Positions 1 through 8,254 of a stretch of DNA of 64,000 nucleotides are shown here, piece by piece. Source of the DNA: Occallatibacter riparius. GTDB lineage: Bacteria; Acidobacteriota; Terriglobia; Terriglobales; Acidobacteriaceae. The notes beneath the pieces were generated by a model. It searched no databases. It was given only the letters and a program-made list of their open reading frames with translations, and was not told where the DNA came from. The stretch is from positions 372,001 to 436,000 of the forward strand of contig NZ_CP093313.1 in NCBI RefSeq assembly GCF_025264625.1, in the 5' to 3' direction. Position numbers and translations under genes: made by a program. Numbering within the stretch: the first letter of the stretch is position 1; each line of letters starts with the position of its first letter.

Positions 1-363
1 CATCCGCAGCAGAAAGCACAACAAGCTCAGCTCAGCGCAGCCGAAGCGAATCGAACGCGCGTGATGAGCGACGTTTCGGCGCAGCTGAAGGAAGCTCGCG
101 CATTGCTCGCGGGAGCGAGAGCGGTAGCACAGAATACTCCCGTAGAACTTGATGCGGCACGCCAGAGCGAGCGGCAACAGCAGGCGCGCTATCAGGCCGG
201 GCTGGCAACGGTGATAGAGGTCTCAGCCGCCGAGTCGGCGCTCGCGCAGGCCGAAGGCGACGATGCTGTTGCCAGGTTGAATGTCTGGCGCGGATTGGCC
301 GGGGTCGCAGAGGAGGAGGGAGATCTCAACCCTTTCCTGCAACTGCTGCAGAGGAAACCGTGA
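1..363 (+). CDS. TolC-family outer membrane efflux protein, C-terminal part (5' truncated by window)
   Basis: The frame is open at the left edge and stops with TGA at 361-363, leaving about 120 residues. The sequence is alanine- and glutamine-rich amphipathic helix. It contains the RYQAGLATVIEV stretch, which matches the repeated RY-x-x-G helix entry of TolC-type channels, followed by a helix with the usual A-x-x-x-L-x-x-A pattern. TolC proteins form the trimeric outer membrane channel of tripartite pumps. The RND permease and the adaptor follow within 30 bases, so this should be the channel of the same pump. Most of the protein lies outside the window, so a start cannot be given. Confidence 0.8.
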   Translation, partial: HPQQKAQQAQLSAAEANRTRVMSDVSAQLKEARALLAGARAVAQNTPVELDAARQSERQQQARYQAGLATVIEVSAAESALAQAEGDDAVARLNVWRGLAGVAEEEGDLNPFLQLLQRKP

Positions 364-388
364 ACTCGCAGATGAGGAGCAAAGTCGA

Positions 389-3300
389 ATGGGTCTGATT
401 CGCGCAGCACTTCGCAGGCCGATCACGGTTCTCGTTCTGGTTGTTGCGCTCGCGTTGTCTTCGATCGTCGCGCTGATGCGCACGCGGATCGATATCCTGC
501 CGTCACTCGATCTGCCAACGATTTATGTGGCGCAACCCTACGGAGGAATGAGCCCGCAGCAGATGGAGGGCTTCATCTCCTACTACTACGAGTACCACTT
601 CCTCTACATCAATGGAATCGAGAGTGTTGAAGCGAAATCGATTCAAGGGACGGCGCTGCTGCGGCTGAATTTTCATCCAGGCACAGACATGAGTGAAGCG
701 TTGGCGCAGACGATTTCTTACGTGAACCGCGCCCATGCATTCATGCCGCCTGGGACAGTCTCGCCCTTCGTCATTCGATTCGACGCCGGCACGCTTCCTG
801 TCGGATATCTTGTCTTCTCCAGTCCATCGCGCACGCTCTCTGAGATTCAGGACCTCGCGCTGAATCGCGTGCGGCCGGTCTTCGCCACGCTACCAGGTGT
901 CTCTTCGCCGCCGCCATTCGGTGCAAATCAGCGCACGATCATCCTCAACGTCAAACCTGACAAACTCCACGCCTACGGACTCTCGCCGCAGTCGCTGGTG
1001 CAAGCTCTTACCGCGGGCAACAGCATTCAGCCCGCGGGCAATGCGGATATCGGCACAACGAACACCCTTGTTTCAACGGATTCGACAGTCGTCGATTATC
1101 AGGACCTGTTGAACATTCCGCTCAAGACAGGCGCCGGCGCTGGCGTCTATATGCGGGACGTTGCCAGCGTCTCTGATACATCAGACATTCTGGCCGGTTA
1201 CGCTCTCCTGAACGGGAAGCGCACCATCTACATTCCAGTTACAAAGCGACCCGATGCCTCGACCATCTCGGTGGTCAACGAAGTGCGGCAGAGTCTCAGC
1301 CGGTTCCAGTCGCTGCTGCCTAGCGACATCAATGTCAACTACGAGTTCGATCAATCGCAATATGTACGCTCCGCGCTGAACGCTGTTCTCCGGGAGGGAT
1401 TGATCGGCGCGGCATTGACGGGGCTGATGGTCCTGCTGTTCCTACGCGATTGGCGTTCGTCGCTGATAGTGGTCATCACGATTCCATTCGCGCTGCTGGG
1501 CGCCGTGGTGGCGCTCAGACTCACCGGTCAGACCATCAACATCATGACACTGGGCGGACTCGCTCTAGCGGTCGGCGTGCTGGTTGATGAAGCGACCGTC
1601 CTGCTTGAGAACATTCACGTGCACGTTGAACAGGGAGAGACGACTGCACGCGCCGTCTTTTTGGCGAGCCGCGAAGTTGCCACTCCTCGTCTGCTCGCGA
1701 TGTTGAGCGTGATGGCCGTCTTTCTCCCGTCTTTCTTCATGACTGGACCGGCGCACTCTCTGTTTCTGCCGCTGTCGCTGGCGGTCGGCTTCGCCATGGG
1801 CGCTTCTTACCTTTTATCGAGCACTCTCGTTCCGGTGATGGCGAACTGGCTCCTGCCCGACAAGGAACAACGGCAGGAACATGCGCAACAAGAAGGCCGA
1901 TTCGCGCGCTTCCGCCGCCGCTACCATGGAGCTCTCGAGCGCGCGATGCGGTATCCGGCCTTGCTGCTCACCGGATACGCGGTTGTTGCCGCCATCGTGT
2001 TCGCGCTCGTCGCGACGCATATTCCGCGCGAGATCTTTCCCTCATCGGCTTCCACACAATTCAGGTTGCGCATCGACGCTCCTGATGGAACGCGCGTCGC
2101 CGTAACTGAAGATCTCGTTCGGCGCGTGCTAGCCTCCATCAATGACGAAGCCGGAGCGGGCAACCTCGACCTCAGCCTTGGCTACGTCGGAACTCAGGGG
2201 GCATCTTACCCAATCAACACAGTCTTCCTTTGGACGAGCGGCCCGCAACAGGCCGTCATCAATGTCGCCCTGAAGCTAGGAAGTGGGATCTCACTTCGCG
2301 ATTTTGAGGAGCGTCTAAGAAGCCGGTTCGCGCGCGACTTCCCTGCCCTGCATTTCTCGTTTGATCCGGGTGACTTGGTCAGCCAGATTCTGAACTTCGG
2401 TTCTCCCTCTCTCGCGGAGGTCGCAATCACTGGGCCGCAGTACGGGGATGTGCAAGCGTACGCGGAGCGAGTCCGCCAGCAGCTTCTCAAAGTCGGCTCT
2501 TTGCGTGATGTGGAGTTCGAGGAGCCGCAGCACTACCCGGCGATCGATGTGCGCATCAACCGCATTCTGGCAGGGCAGTTGGGCGCGACCGCGACTGACG
2601 TTGGCACAGCGGTCGGGTCTGCTACTGCGTCCAGCAGATTTGTCGCTCCGAACTACTGGCGCGACCCGAAATCCGGGGTCAGCTACCAAGTCGAAGTAAC
2701 TGTCCCGCAGGCCCAGATGACCTCGATGGCTGACGTGGCGAACATCCCGGTTTCCAGCACGACTGGCGCTCAGCCACTGCTCAGCCAGGTGGCGTCGATT
2801 CGGTCCACCAGCGTACCCGGCGAACTCGATCGTCAAAACGGCCAATGGATGCTGATCATCAGCGCCAATCCAGCGGGAAATAACCTTGGGACTGTTGCAA
2901 ATGATGTGGACCGGGCGATTCGAGACGCGGGCGATCCACCACGCGGCGTAACCACCTCAGTGCGCGGGCAGATCAGCGCGCTGCGACAGATCTTTGGCGA
3001 ACTCCTGATTGGCCTCAGCGCTGCCGTACTCGTGATCCTGCTTCTTCTCTCTGCGAACTTTCAATCCGTTCGTCTTTCGCTTGTGGTCGTGTCTACTGCT
3101 CCCGCGGTGCTGGTTGGCGTGGCGCTGATGCTGCTGGTGACAGGCACGTCACTCAACCTTGAGAGCTTCATGGGAACCATCATGGCCATCGGTGTTGCTG
3201 TTGCCAATGCAATCCTGCTCGTCACATTTGCGGAAAAGAATCGCCGCGCCGGAGTCGAACCACATAAGGCCGCTCGCGAGGCCGCCGCGGAGCGATTGCG

Positions 3301-3559
3301 CCCCGTTCTCATGACGAGCCTCGCCATGATCGCGGGCATGATCCCCATGGCTCTTGCCATCGGCCAAGGAGCGGAAGAGACCGCGCCGCTCGGCCGTGCA
3401 GTCATAGGCGGGCTGGCCGCAGCCACGCTGGCGACCTTGTTTCTGCTTCCCACCATCTTCGGAATCGTCCAAAGTAAGGCTTCCACTGAATCCGGTTCGC
3501 TCGATCCCGAAGATCCCGATAGCCGCTACTACTCTCCTGCCTCGGAGCCCTTGCGATGA
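389..3559 (+). CDS. RND-family efflux transporter permease subunit
   Basis: Inner membrane proton-driven pump subunit of about 1056 residues, the usual size for RND permeases. I chose the ATG at 389 because the sequence MGLIRAALRRPITVLVL starts the first membrane helix in standard fashion and GAGGAG lies at 373-378; the frame is open further upstream but overlaps the tolC-like gene. The two large periplasmic loops and the twelve-helix plan are visible. In helix 4 the proton-relay pair, normally Asp-Asp in drug pumps, reads D400-E401 (LVDEATVLLEN). The substrate cannot be read from sequence; this Asp-Glu form is neither the classic AcrB nor the classic CusA motif. The gene overlaps the adaptor gene by ATGA. 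Confidence 0.93.
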   Translation: MGLIRAALRRPITVLVLVVALALSSIVALMRTRIDILPSLDLPTIYVAQPYGGMSPQQMEGFISYYYEYHFLYINGIESVEAKSIQGTALLRLNFHPGTDMSEALAQTISYVNRAHAFMPPGTVSPFVIRFDAGTLPVGYLVFSSPSRTLSEIQDLALNRVRPVFATLPGVSSPPPFGANQRTIILNVKPDKLHAYGLSPQSLVQALTAGNSIQPAGNADIGTTNTLVSTDSTVVDYQDLLNIPLKTGAGAGVYMRDVASVSDTSDILAGYALLNGKRTIYIPVTKRPDASTISVVNEVRQSLSRFQSLLPSDINVNYEFDQSQYVRSALNAVLREGLIGAALTGLMVLLFLRDWRSSLIVVITIPFALLGAVVALRLTGQTINIMTLGGLALAVGVLVDEATVLLENIHVHVEQGETTARAVFLASREVATPRLLAMLSVMAVFLPSFFMTGPAHSLFLPLSLAVGFAMGASYLLSSTLVPVMANWLLPDKEQRQEHAQQEGRFARFRRRYHGALERAMRYPALLLTGYAVVAAIVFALVATHIPREIFPSSASTQFRLRIDAPDGTRVAVTEDLVRRVLASINDEAGAGNLDLSLGYVGTQGASYPINTVFLWTSGPQQAVINVALKLGSGISLRDFEERLRSRFARDFPALHFSFDPGDLVSQILNFGSPSLAEVAITGPQYGDVQAYAERVRQQLLKVGSLRDVEFEEPQHYPAIDVRINRILAGQLGATATDVGTAVGSATASSRFVAPNYWRDPKSGVSYQVEVTVPQAQMTSMADVANIPVSSTTGAQPLLSQVASIRSTSVPGELDRQNGQWMLIISANPAGNNLGTVANDVDRAIRDAGDPPRGVTTSVRGQISALRQIFGELLIGLSAAVLVILLLLSANFQSVRLSLVVVSTAPAVLVGVALMLLVTGTSLNLESFMGTIMAIGVAVANAILLVTFAEKNRRAGVEPHKAAREAAAERLRPVLMTSLAMIAGMIPMALAIGQGAEETAPLGRAVIGGLAAATLATLFLLPTIFGIVQSKASTESGSLDPEDPDSRYYSPASEPLR

Positions 3560-4707
3560 GAATCTGCCTTATTGCCTCAGCGCTTCTGCTTGCTGCCCTG
3601 AGCGGCTGCGAAACGGGAAATACGAACAAGGCGAAACCCGCGCAGGCTACGGCTGCGCCTGATGTCGAAACCGTTCCCGTCACATCGCGCCAGCTCGACC
3701 TGAAAGTCAGTTTGCCCGCACAGCTTCTGCCGTATGAGTCTGTCGACATCTATCCCAAGGTGACCGGCTTTCTCGACTCCATTCGCGTGGATGTGGGCTC
3801 GCGCGTGACTCAGGGCGAGGAACTGATGCGCTTGTCTGCGCCGGAACTTGTGGCGCAACGCTCACAGGCTGAAGCGGCGGTACACGCGGCTGAATCGCAA
3901 CTAGCTACTGCGCAGGCAAAGCTCGCCTCTGATCAGGGAACGTATCTGCACCTTTCGTCGGCAGCGGAGACCCCCGGCGTCGTCGCGCAGAACGACGTGA
4001 TGGTTGCGGAGCAGACCGTTGCCGCCGATAAGGGGACCGTCTCCGCCGGTGAACATAATTTGGGCGCGGCAAAAGATGCGCTTCGCAGCGTCTCACAACT
4101 CGAGTCGTATCTCACGATCAAAGCGCCTTTCAGCGGCGTTGTGACCATTCGCAATCTACATCCCGGAGCGCTCACCGGGCCGGCCTCGGGTCAGGCCGGT
4201 TCGCAGCCGATCGTGCGCATCGTCGACACCGACCGTCTTCGCGTGGTTGTTCCCATTCCCGAAGCAGAAGTGGGGGAGATCAAACAGCAGGAGCCGGTTA
4301 GCTTCACAGTGCCTGCTTATCCGGGCGAAGTCTTCCACGCGCCGATTGCTCGGATCGCTCACGATGTGGATGTGAATACGCGGACGATGCATGTCGAACT
4401 CGACGTGCGGAACAGCGACGGCAAGCTCGCTCCCGGAAGCTTTGTGACTGTCTCGTGGCCTGTTCGGCGCCATGCCGCCACGCTGTTCGTCCCAGCAACA
4501 GCCGTCACCGGAGACCAACAGCACACGTTCGTGATCCGCGTCCGCGACAACAAGGCGGAGTGGGTTAATGTGCAAACCGGGCAATCTGCCAATGGCGAGA
4601 CAGAAGTCTTTGGAGATCTGCATGCCGGCGACCAGATAGTCCGAATTGCCTCCGATTCCATCCGCAACGGTCAGAACGTCACGGTTCGCATGGCGAAGCA
4701 ATCCTGA
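3556..4707 (+). CDS. RND efflux periplasmic adaptor subunit (membrane fusion lipoprotein)
   Basis: A protein of 383 residues with a lipoprotein signal (lipobox LSGC, Cys18), then a barrel-sandwich/lipoyl segment, an alpha-helical hairpin rich in Ala and Gln (about residues 95-165) and the beta-barrel with the family phrase APFSGVVTIR. It links the inner membrane pump to the outer membrane channel and should be anchored in the inner membrane by its lipid. The start codon overlaps the stop of the permease gene (ATGA at 3556-3559) and GGAG lies about nine bases upstream, so the two are translationally coupled. The order channel, pump, adaptor is the reverse of many RND operons. Confidence 0.93.
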   Translation: MRICLIASALLLAALSGCETGNTNKAKPAQATAAPDVETVPVTSRQLDLKVSLPAQLLPYESVDIYPKVTGFLDSIRVDVGSRVTQGEELMRLSAPELVAQRSQAEAAVHAAESQLATAQAKLASDQGTYLHLSSAAETPGVVAQNDVMVAEQTVAADKGTVSAGEHNLGAAKDALRSVSQLESYLTIKAPFSGVVTIRNLHPGALTGPASGQAGSQPIVRIVDTDRLRVVVPIPEAEVGEIKQQEPVSFTVPAYPGEVFHAPIARIAHDVDVNTRTMHVELDVRNSDGKLAPGSFVTVSWPVRRHAATLFVPATAVTGDQQHTFVIRVRDNKAEWVNVQTGQSANGETEVFGDLHAGDQIVRIASDSIRNGQNVTVRMAKQS

Positions 4708-4727
4708 GCGCAGAAGAGGAACTCCCG

Positions 4728-5066
4728 ATGGCAAAGCGGAGCAGCGCCAAATACCAGGATCTCTACATCGGCCTCGTCCGCCTGCACGTCCTGCATCATG
4801 CCGCGAAGGAGTCGGTTTTCGGCCAAGGCATGATCGAAGAACTTGGCCGGCACGGCTATCGGCTTGGGCCAGGAACCATCTATCCGCTGCTGCACAGCAT
4901 GGAGCGGCGCGGCTGGTTGAGAGCCCAGCTTGTCGTGGTCGCGGGGAGAAGAAGAAAATCCTACGTTGCCACTCACGCTGGCAAAGCCGCATTGACCGAG
5001 GCGATTGCCCGGGTCGAAGAGCTGGTCCACGAGGTCGCGAAAAGTGATGGGGAAGCGCACACGTAA
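4728..5066 (+). CDS. PadR-family transcriptional regulator
   Basis: A 112-residue winged-helix protein. The PadR hallmark is clear: a helix-turn-helix followed by GPGTIYPLLHSMERRGWL and a basic wing (GRRRKSYVAT), then a C-terminal helix for dimerisation. It starts 20 bases after the adaptor gene with GAGGA in front, so it is the last gene of the efflux operon and probably autoregulates it in response to a pump substrate. That role is inferred from position; the ligand is unknown. No separate promoter was recognised in the 20-base gap. Confidence 0.9.
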   Translation: MAKRSSAKYQDLYIGLVRLHVLHHAAKESVFGQGMIEELGRHGYRLGPGTIYPLLHSMERRGWLRAQLVVVAGRRRKSYVATHAGKAALTEAIARVEELVHEVAKSDGEAHT

Positions 5067-5256
5067 GAGCGCGGTCTCGCCAGCACAGCGCTCCGACCAA
5101 TTACACGTGGCGCATAAATCGTGTGAAGAACGAAAGGCGGGATTGGGTTTCCAATGGATGAGGCAATGTGGTAAACAGTTTGTCTATTGGTATGAATTGC
5201 CGGCAGATTCCCTGTAGGCACGTTTCGATGAGCACGAACGGAGATACACTCTCGCG

Positions 5257-6462
5257 ATGAAGTCTCACGCATTGGCAGCAGCACTGGCGATTTCGCTTCT
5301 GTATGCAGGCACAGGCGCGGCATTGGCGCAAGCTCCAAATGAGGAGCAGATGCAGCAGTACGCGCAGGCCGGACAGAGAGCTCTGGCATCCGGGAAGTAC
5401 GATGAAGCGCGGGAGAACCTGGAGCAGGCGCTGAAGCTGAATCCAAATATTGCGGAGCTGCATGCGATGCTCGCGGCGGTCTACTTTAAGCAGAGGGCGT
5501 ATGCGTCCGCGGTGCAGGAGATTCGCACGGCGCAGAAGCAGAAGCCTGGCCTGCCAAGGCTCGATAGCCTGCTCGGGTTGTCCCTTTCTGAAATGGGCGA
5601 TTTCAGGGAAGCCCTGCCTCACCTGGAGAAGTGGTTCAGGCAATCAAAGGAACCTGACGTGCGGCGAATGTGTGGGCTGCAATTGTTGCGGGCGTACGAC
5701 CGATTGGGGCGCGACTCCGAGACGGTGGAAACCGCGCTGCAACTGAACAAACTGTATCCCGACGACCCCGAGGTGCTTTATCACACGGGCCGCGTTTATG
5801 GTAACCAGGCGTACGTGGTGATGGAGAAGTTGCACGACTCTGCCCCGAATTCGATCTGGATGCTCCAGGCGCAGGGCGAAGCGAACGAAGCCAACAAAGA
5901 TCCGGAATCGGCGATCATCGCATTCAATCACGTGCTGAAGATAGATCCGCGACGTCCGGGGATGCATTACAGGATCGGGCGGGTTTATTTGCGGCGGTAT
6001 AACGAAGCGCGCCGTCCTGAGGATCGCGAGCAAGCCGAACGGGAGTTCAATGCGGAGCTTGAGATTGATCCGAATAATGGAAATGCGGCTTACGAACTAG
6101 CCCAGATGGCGGCGGATGATAACAAACTTGAGGAAGCGAAGACGCGATTCGAGCAGGTTGTGCAGCGCTTCCCCGATTTTGAACAGGCTCTCGTGGGTCT
6201 CGGCGGCGTGTACCTGCAGGCGCAGAATTCGGCACAGGCTGTGCAGCCGTTGAAGCAGGCGACCAAACTGGATCCCTCTGACGAAGTAGCGTGGTACCGG
6301 CTCGCGCAGGCGGAACGCGGCGCCGGGAATCGCGAAGGTGCGCAGATGGCCATGCAGACGTTTCGCAAGCTTCATGACTCGAGCAGCGCTGCGCATAAAC
6401 CGCCGGCTCTCGACAGCGTAACGGCGCAAGAGCTGCGTTCTGATCCGCAACAGCAGCCATAG
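5257..6462 (+). CDS. Exported tetratricopeptide-repeat protein
   Basis: A protein of 401 residues with a signal peptide (hydrophobic residues 7-20, cleavage near ALA-Q), followed by about eight TPR units. These carry the expected pattern of A-x-x-x-x-P spacing, for example LKLNPNIAELHAMLAAVY and LKIDPRRPGMHYRIGRVY. TPR solenoids mediate protein-protein contacts, and the partner is not evident. The ribosome binding site is weak. The mutarotase gene starts 13 bases after its stop, so both may share a transcript, although their functions have no obvious link. Confidence 0.8.
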   Translation: MKSHALAAALAISLLYAGTGAALAQAPNEEQMQQYAQAGQRALASGKYDEARENLEQALKLNPNIAELHAMLAAVYFKQRAYASAVQEIRTAQKQKPGLPRLDSLLGLSLSEMGDFREALPHLEKWFRQSKEPDVRRMCGLQLLRAYDRLGRDSETVETALQLNKLYPDDPEVLYHTGRVYGNQAYVVMEKLHDSAPNSIWMLQAQGEANEANKDPESAIIAFNHVLKIDPRRPGMHYRIGRVYLRRYNEARRPEDREQAEREFNAELEIDPNNGNAAYELAQMAADDNKLEEAKTRFEQVVQRFPDFEQALVGLGGVYLQAQNSAQAVQPLKQATKLDPSDEVAWYRLAQAERGAGNREGAQMAMQTFRKLHDSSSAAHKPPALDSVTAQELRSDPQQQP

Positions 6463-6475
6463 ACAGGAGGACAGT

Positions 6476-6796
6476 TTGTCACGCTACGCATTTCTTCTTC
6501 GACTGAAGCCGGGGACCGGGCCAGATTACGATAAGGCGCACACTGCAGTGTGGCCCGAGTTGTTGACGGTACTCAAGGACGCGGGAATCTCCGATTATTC
6601 GATCTTTCGGCGCGACGAACTGTTGGTGCTGACCATGCGAATTGAAGGCGATTTTGAGGCCGCGTGGAAACGCATTAGTGAGGCGGAAGTAAACGCGCGC
6701 TGGCAAAACGCGATGGCGGAATACTTTGCACCGCAGCAGGAAACTCGGCCAGACGAGCGGTTTCCGATGATGCAGGAAGTGTTCTATTTGCCGTGA
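6476..6796 (+). CDS. rhaM: L-rhamnose mutarotase
   Basis: A 106-residue ferredoxin-like fold protein that interconverts the alpha and beta anomers of L-rhamnose before isomerisation. The family signatures are present: the N-terminal R-Y-x-F-x-L-R-L-K-P-G, a YSIF strand, and the C-terminal MQEVFYLP. The start is TTG at 6476, supported by a very strong AGGAGG at 6465-6470; no ATG fits. The gene converges with the isomerase gene, with only five bases between their stop codons, so the two transcripts must overlap at their 3' ends or end inside each other. Its presence suggests the neighbouring catabolic genes act on a 6-deoxy sugar. Confidence 0.9.
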   Translation: MSRYAFLLRLKPGTGPDYDKAHTAVWPELLTVLKDAGISDYSIFRRDELLVLTMRIEGDFEAAWKRISEAEVNARWQNAMAEYFAPQQETRPDERFPMMQEVFYLP

Positions 6797-6801
6797 ACGC
6801 T

Positions 6802-8229
6802 TCAGCACACCTGCACAAAGGGAATCTGCAGCAGGCTGGCCAGCTTGTTCAGCTTTCCGGCGATGTGGCCAACGCCAACCGCGCAGTGATGTGCAGGACC
6901 GTGAGCATTCCAGGCTTCAACGAAGCCACGCGCACCGAGCGGAAAGCGGTAGTGACTGTTGGTGTTGCCGATGCGGAGGATTTCGCCGGGAACGCTCTCG
7001 CCATGGGCGGCAAGCAGTTTGAATCCGCGTGCGGGATCTTCGACTATGGAAAGCAAAGTGACCGGGCCGTGCTTCACTGACATCTCCACGCCCAAGCCCT
7101 TTCCAACTTTACCGTGGTAGACAGACAACGGGCGGACTTTGATTCCGCCTTCAGCAATCGCGATGTGGCCGGGGCCATCGTGGCCCATGAGCACATGATC
7201 GGCTTTTAGATCGAGTGCGTAGTACTCGGTGAAGGAACCGCCCGCGCCGAAGCTACCCATGATTTTCATCGCAAGCGCATTCTTGACCTCATACTCTCCC
7301 GCCACCGGAATTCCGCGCGCGGTGAGAAGCGAGGTGCCGACAATGATCGAGCTCATGGTGTCTTCGTTCGCCGGAATGCCCGTGCCCTTGTAGTAATACG
7401 CGAGAGACTGCAGGTCGTGTTCGGCGACGAAGCGATCAAGAGCAACGGATGTGCGCGCGGCGCGAGCGAGTTCTTCCGCAGAGCAGTCCGGCTGCACCTC
7501 GAAATGGCTATGAAATTGGCTGATGCGTTGGCTGATCTCCGCATCGTTAACGGCTTTGCATATCGCACTCAGCTGATCGACTTCAATGTGTTCAATGTGG
7601 GTTCCGAAAGTGATAGCGACCTGCGTGAGATCTGTCTGGATATCGAGCATGCCGCTGTAATAGTGGCCCATCAGTCCTAGACGATTGTTCTGGAGTACCT
7701 GCCTTACGCGGGCCGCATCGATCCACTCGCCAATCTCGGCTTCTACGGATTCATCGCCCAGGACGCCCGTGATCTGATGAAACGGGATGCCGGCGCGCCG
7801 GAATACGTTCGCGATTTCGGGCACGGGACAGGCAGAACAGAAGGCGAGCCACTCGGCAGTCATCGCGGTGCGATCGGGCAATCGATTGAAAGATTCGTAA
7901 TCGATGGCATCGGCGGGCTGAAGGTTCAGGACCAGGACGGGTACCTGCGCTCGCTGAACCAGGGGCAGCACTGTCGTGGAGAGCGCGTAGGTGGTGACAT
8001 AGATGATCAGGAGGTCCACATCGGCAGTACGGCAAATGCGGCCGGCTTCGCGGCCTCGCTGAGGACTGTCAATGAGCCCGAGGTTCTCGACGACGGCCCC
8101 GAATCCACTGACCTTGTCCGCTACTATGCGTACGCAACCTTCAAGGCGGTCGCGCAGGCCGACGAACTGTGGCCAGTACGCATCGAGCCCTATGCCGCAG
8201 AGCGCAACACGCAGAGAAGTGTCATTCAT
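6802..8229 (-). CDS. L-fucose/L-arabinose isomerase-like protein
   Basis: A protein of 475 residues related to the AraA/FucI sugar isomerases (COG2160-like), which convert an aldose to a ketose with a divalent metal. The likely metal-binding stretches are visible in order: GEYEVKNALAMKIM, SFTEYYALD with its Glu, the HDGPGH segment and a C-terminal GVGH. It is more distant from classical AraA and is usually annotated only at family level. It is the last gene of a minus-strand run (receptor, lactonase, glycosidase, isomerase), 25 bases after the glycosidase. With the mutarotase opposite, rhamnose or fucose is a likelier substrate than arabinose, but this is inference. Confidence 0.85.
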   Translation of the reverse strand: MNDTSLRVALCGIGLDAYWPQFVGLRDRLEGCVRIVADKVSGFGAVVENLGLIDSPQRGREAGRICRTADVDLLIIYVTTYALSTTVLPLVQRAQVPVLVLNLQPADAIDYESFNRLPDRTAMTAEWLAFCSACPVPEIANVFRRAGIPFHQITGVLGDESVEAEIGEWIDAARVRQVLQNNRLGLMGHYYSGMLDIQTDLTQVAITFGTHIEHIEVDQLSAICKAVNDAEISQRISQFHSHFEVQPDCSAEELARAARTSVALDRFVAEHDLQSLAYYYKGTGIPANEDTMSSIIVGTSLLTARGIPVAGEYEVKNALAMKIMGSFGAGGSFTEYYALDLKADHVLMGHDGPGHIAIAEGGIKVRPLSVYHGKVGKGLGVEMSVKHGPVTLLSIVEDPARGFKLLAAHGESVPGEILRIGNTNSHYRFPLGARGFVEAWNAHGPAHHCAVGVGHIAGKLNKLASLLQIPFVQVC

Positions 8230-8254
8230 CGGGCTCTCCGTTCGCGAGATGGAA

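Noticed and set aside
4156..5100. Open frame of 314 codons on the minus strand opposite the adaptor and PadR genes
   Set aside because: It spans two well-supported plus-strand genes and encodes an Arg-rich chain without motifs.
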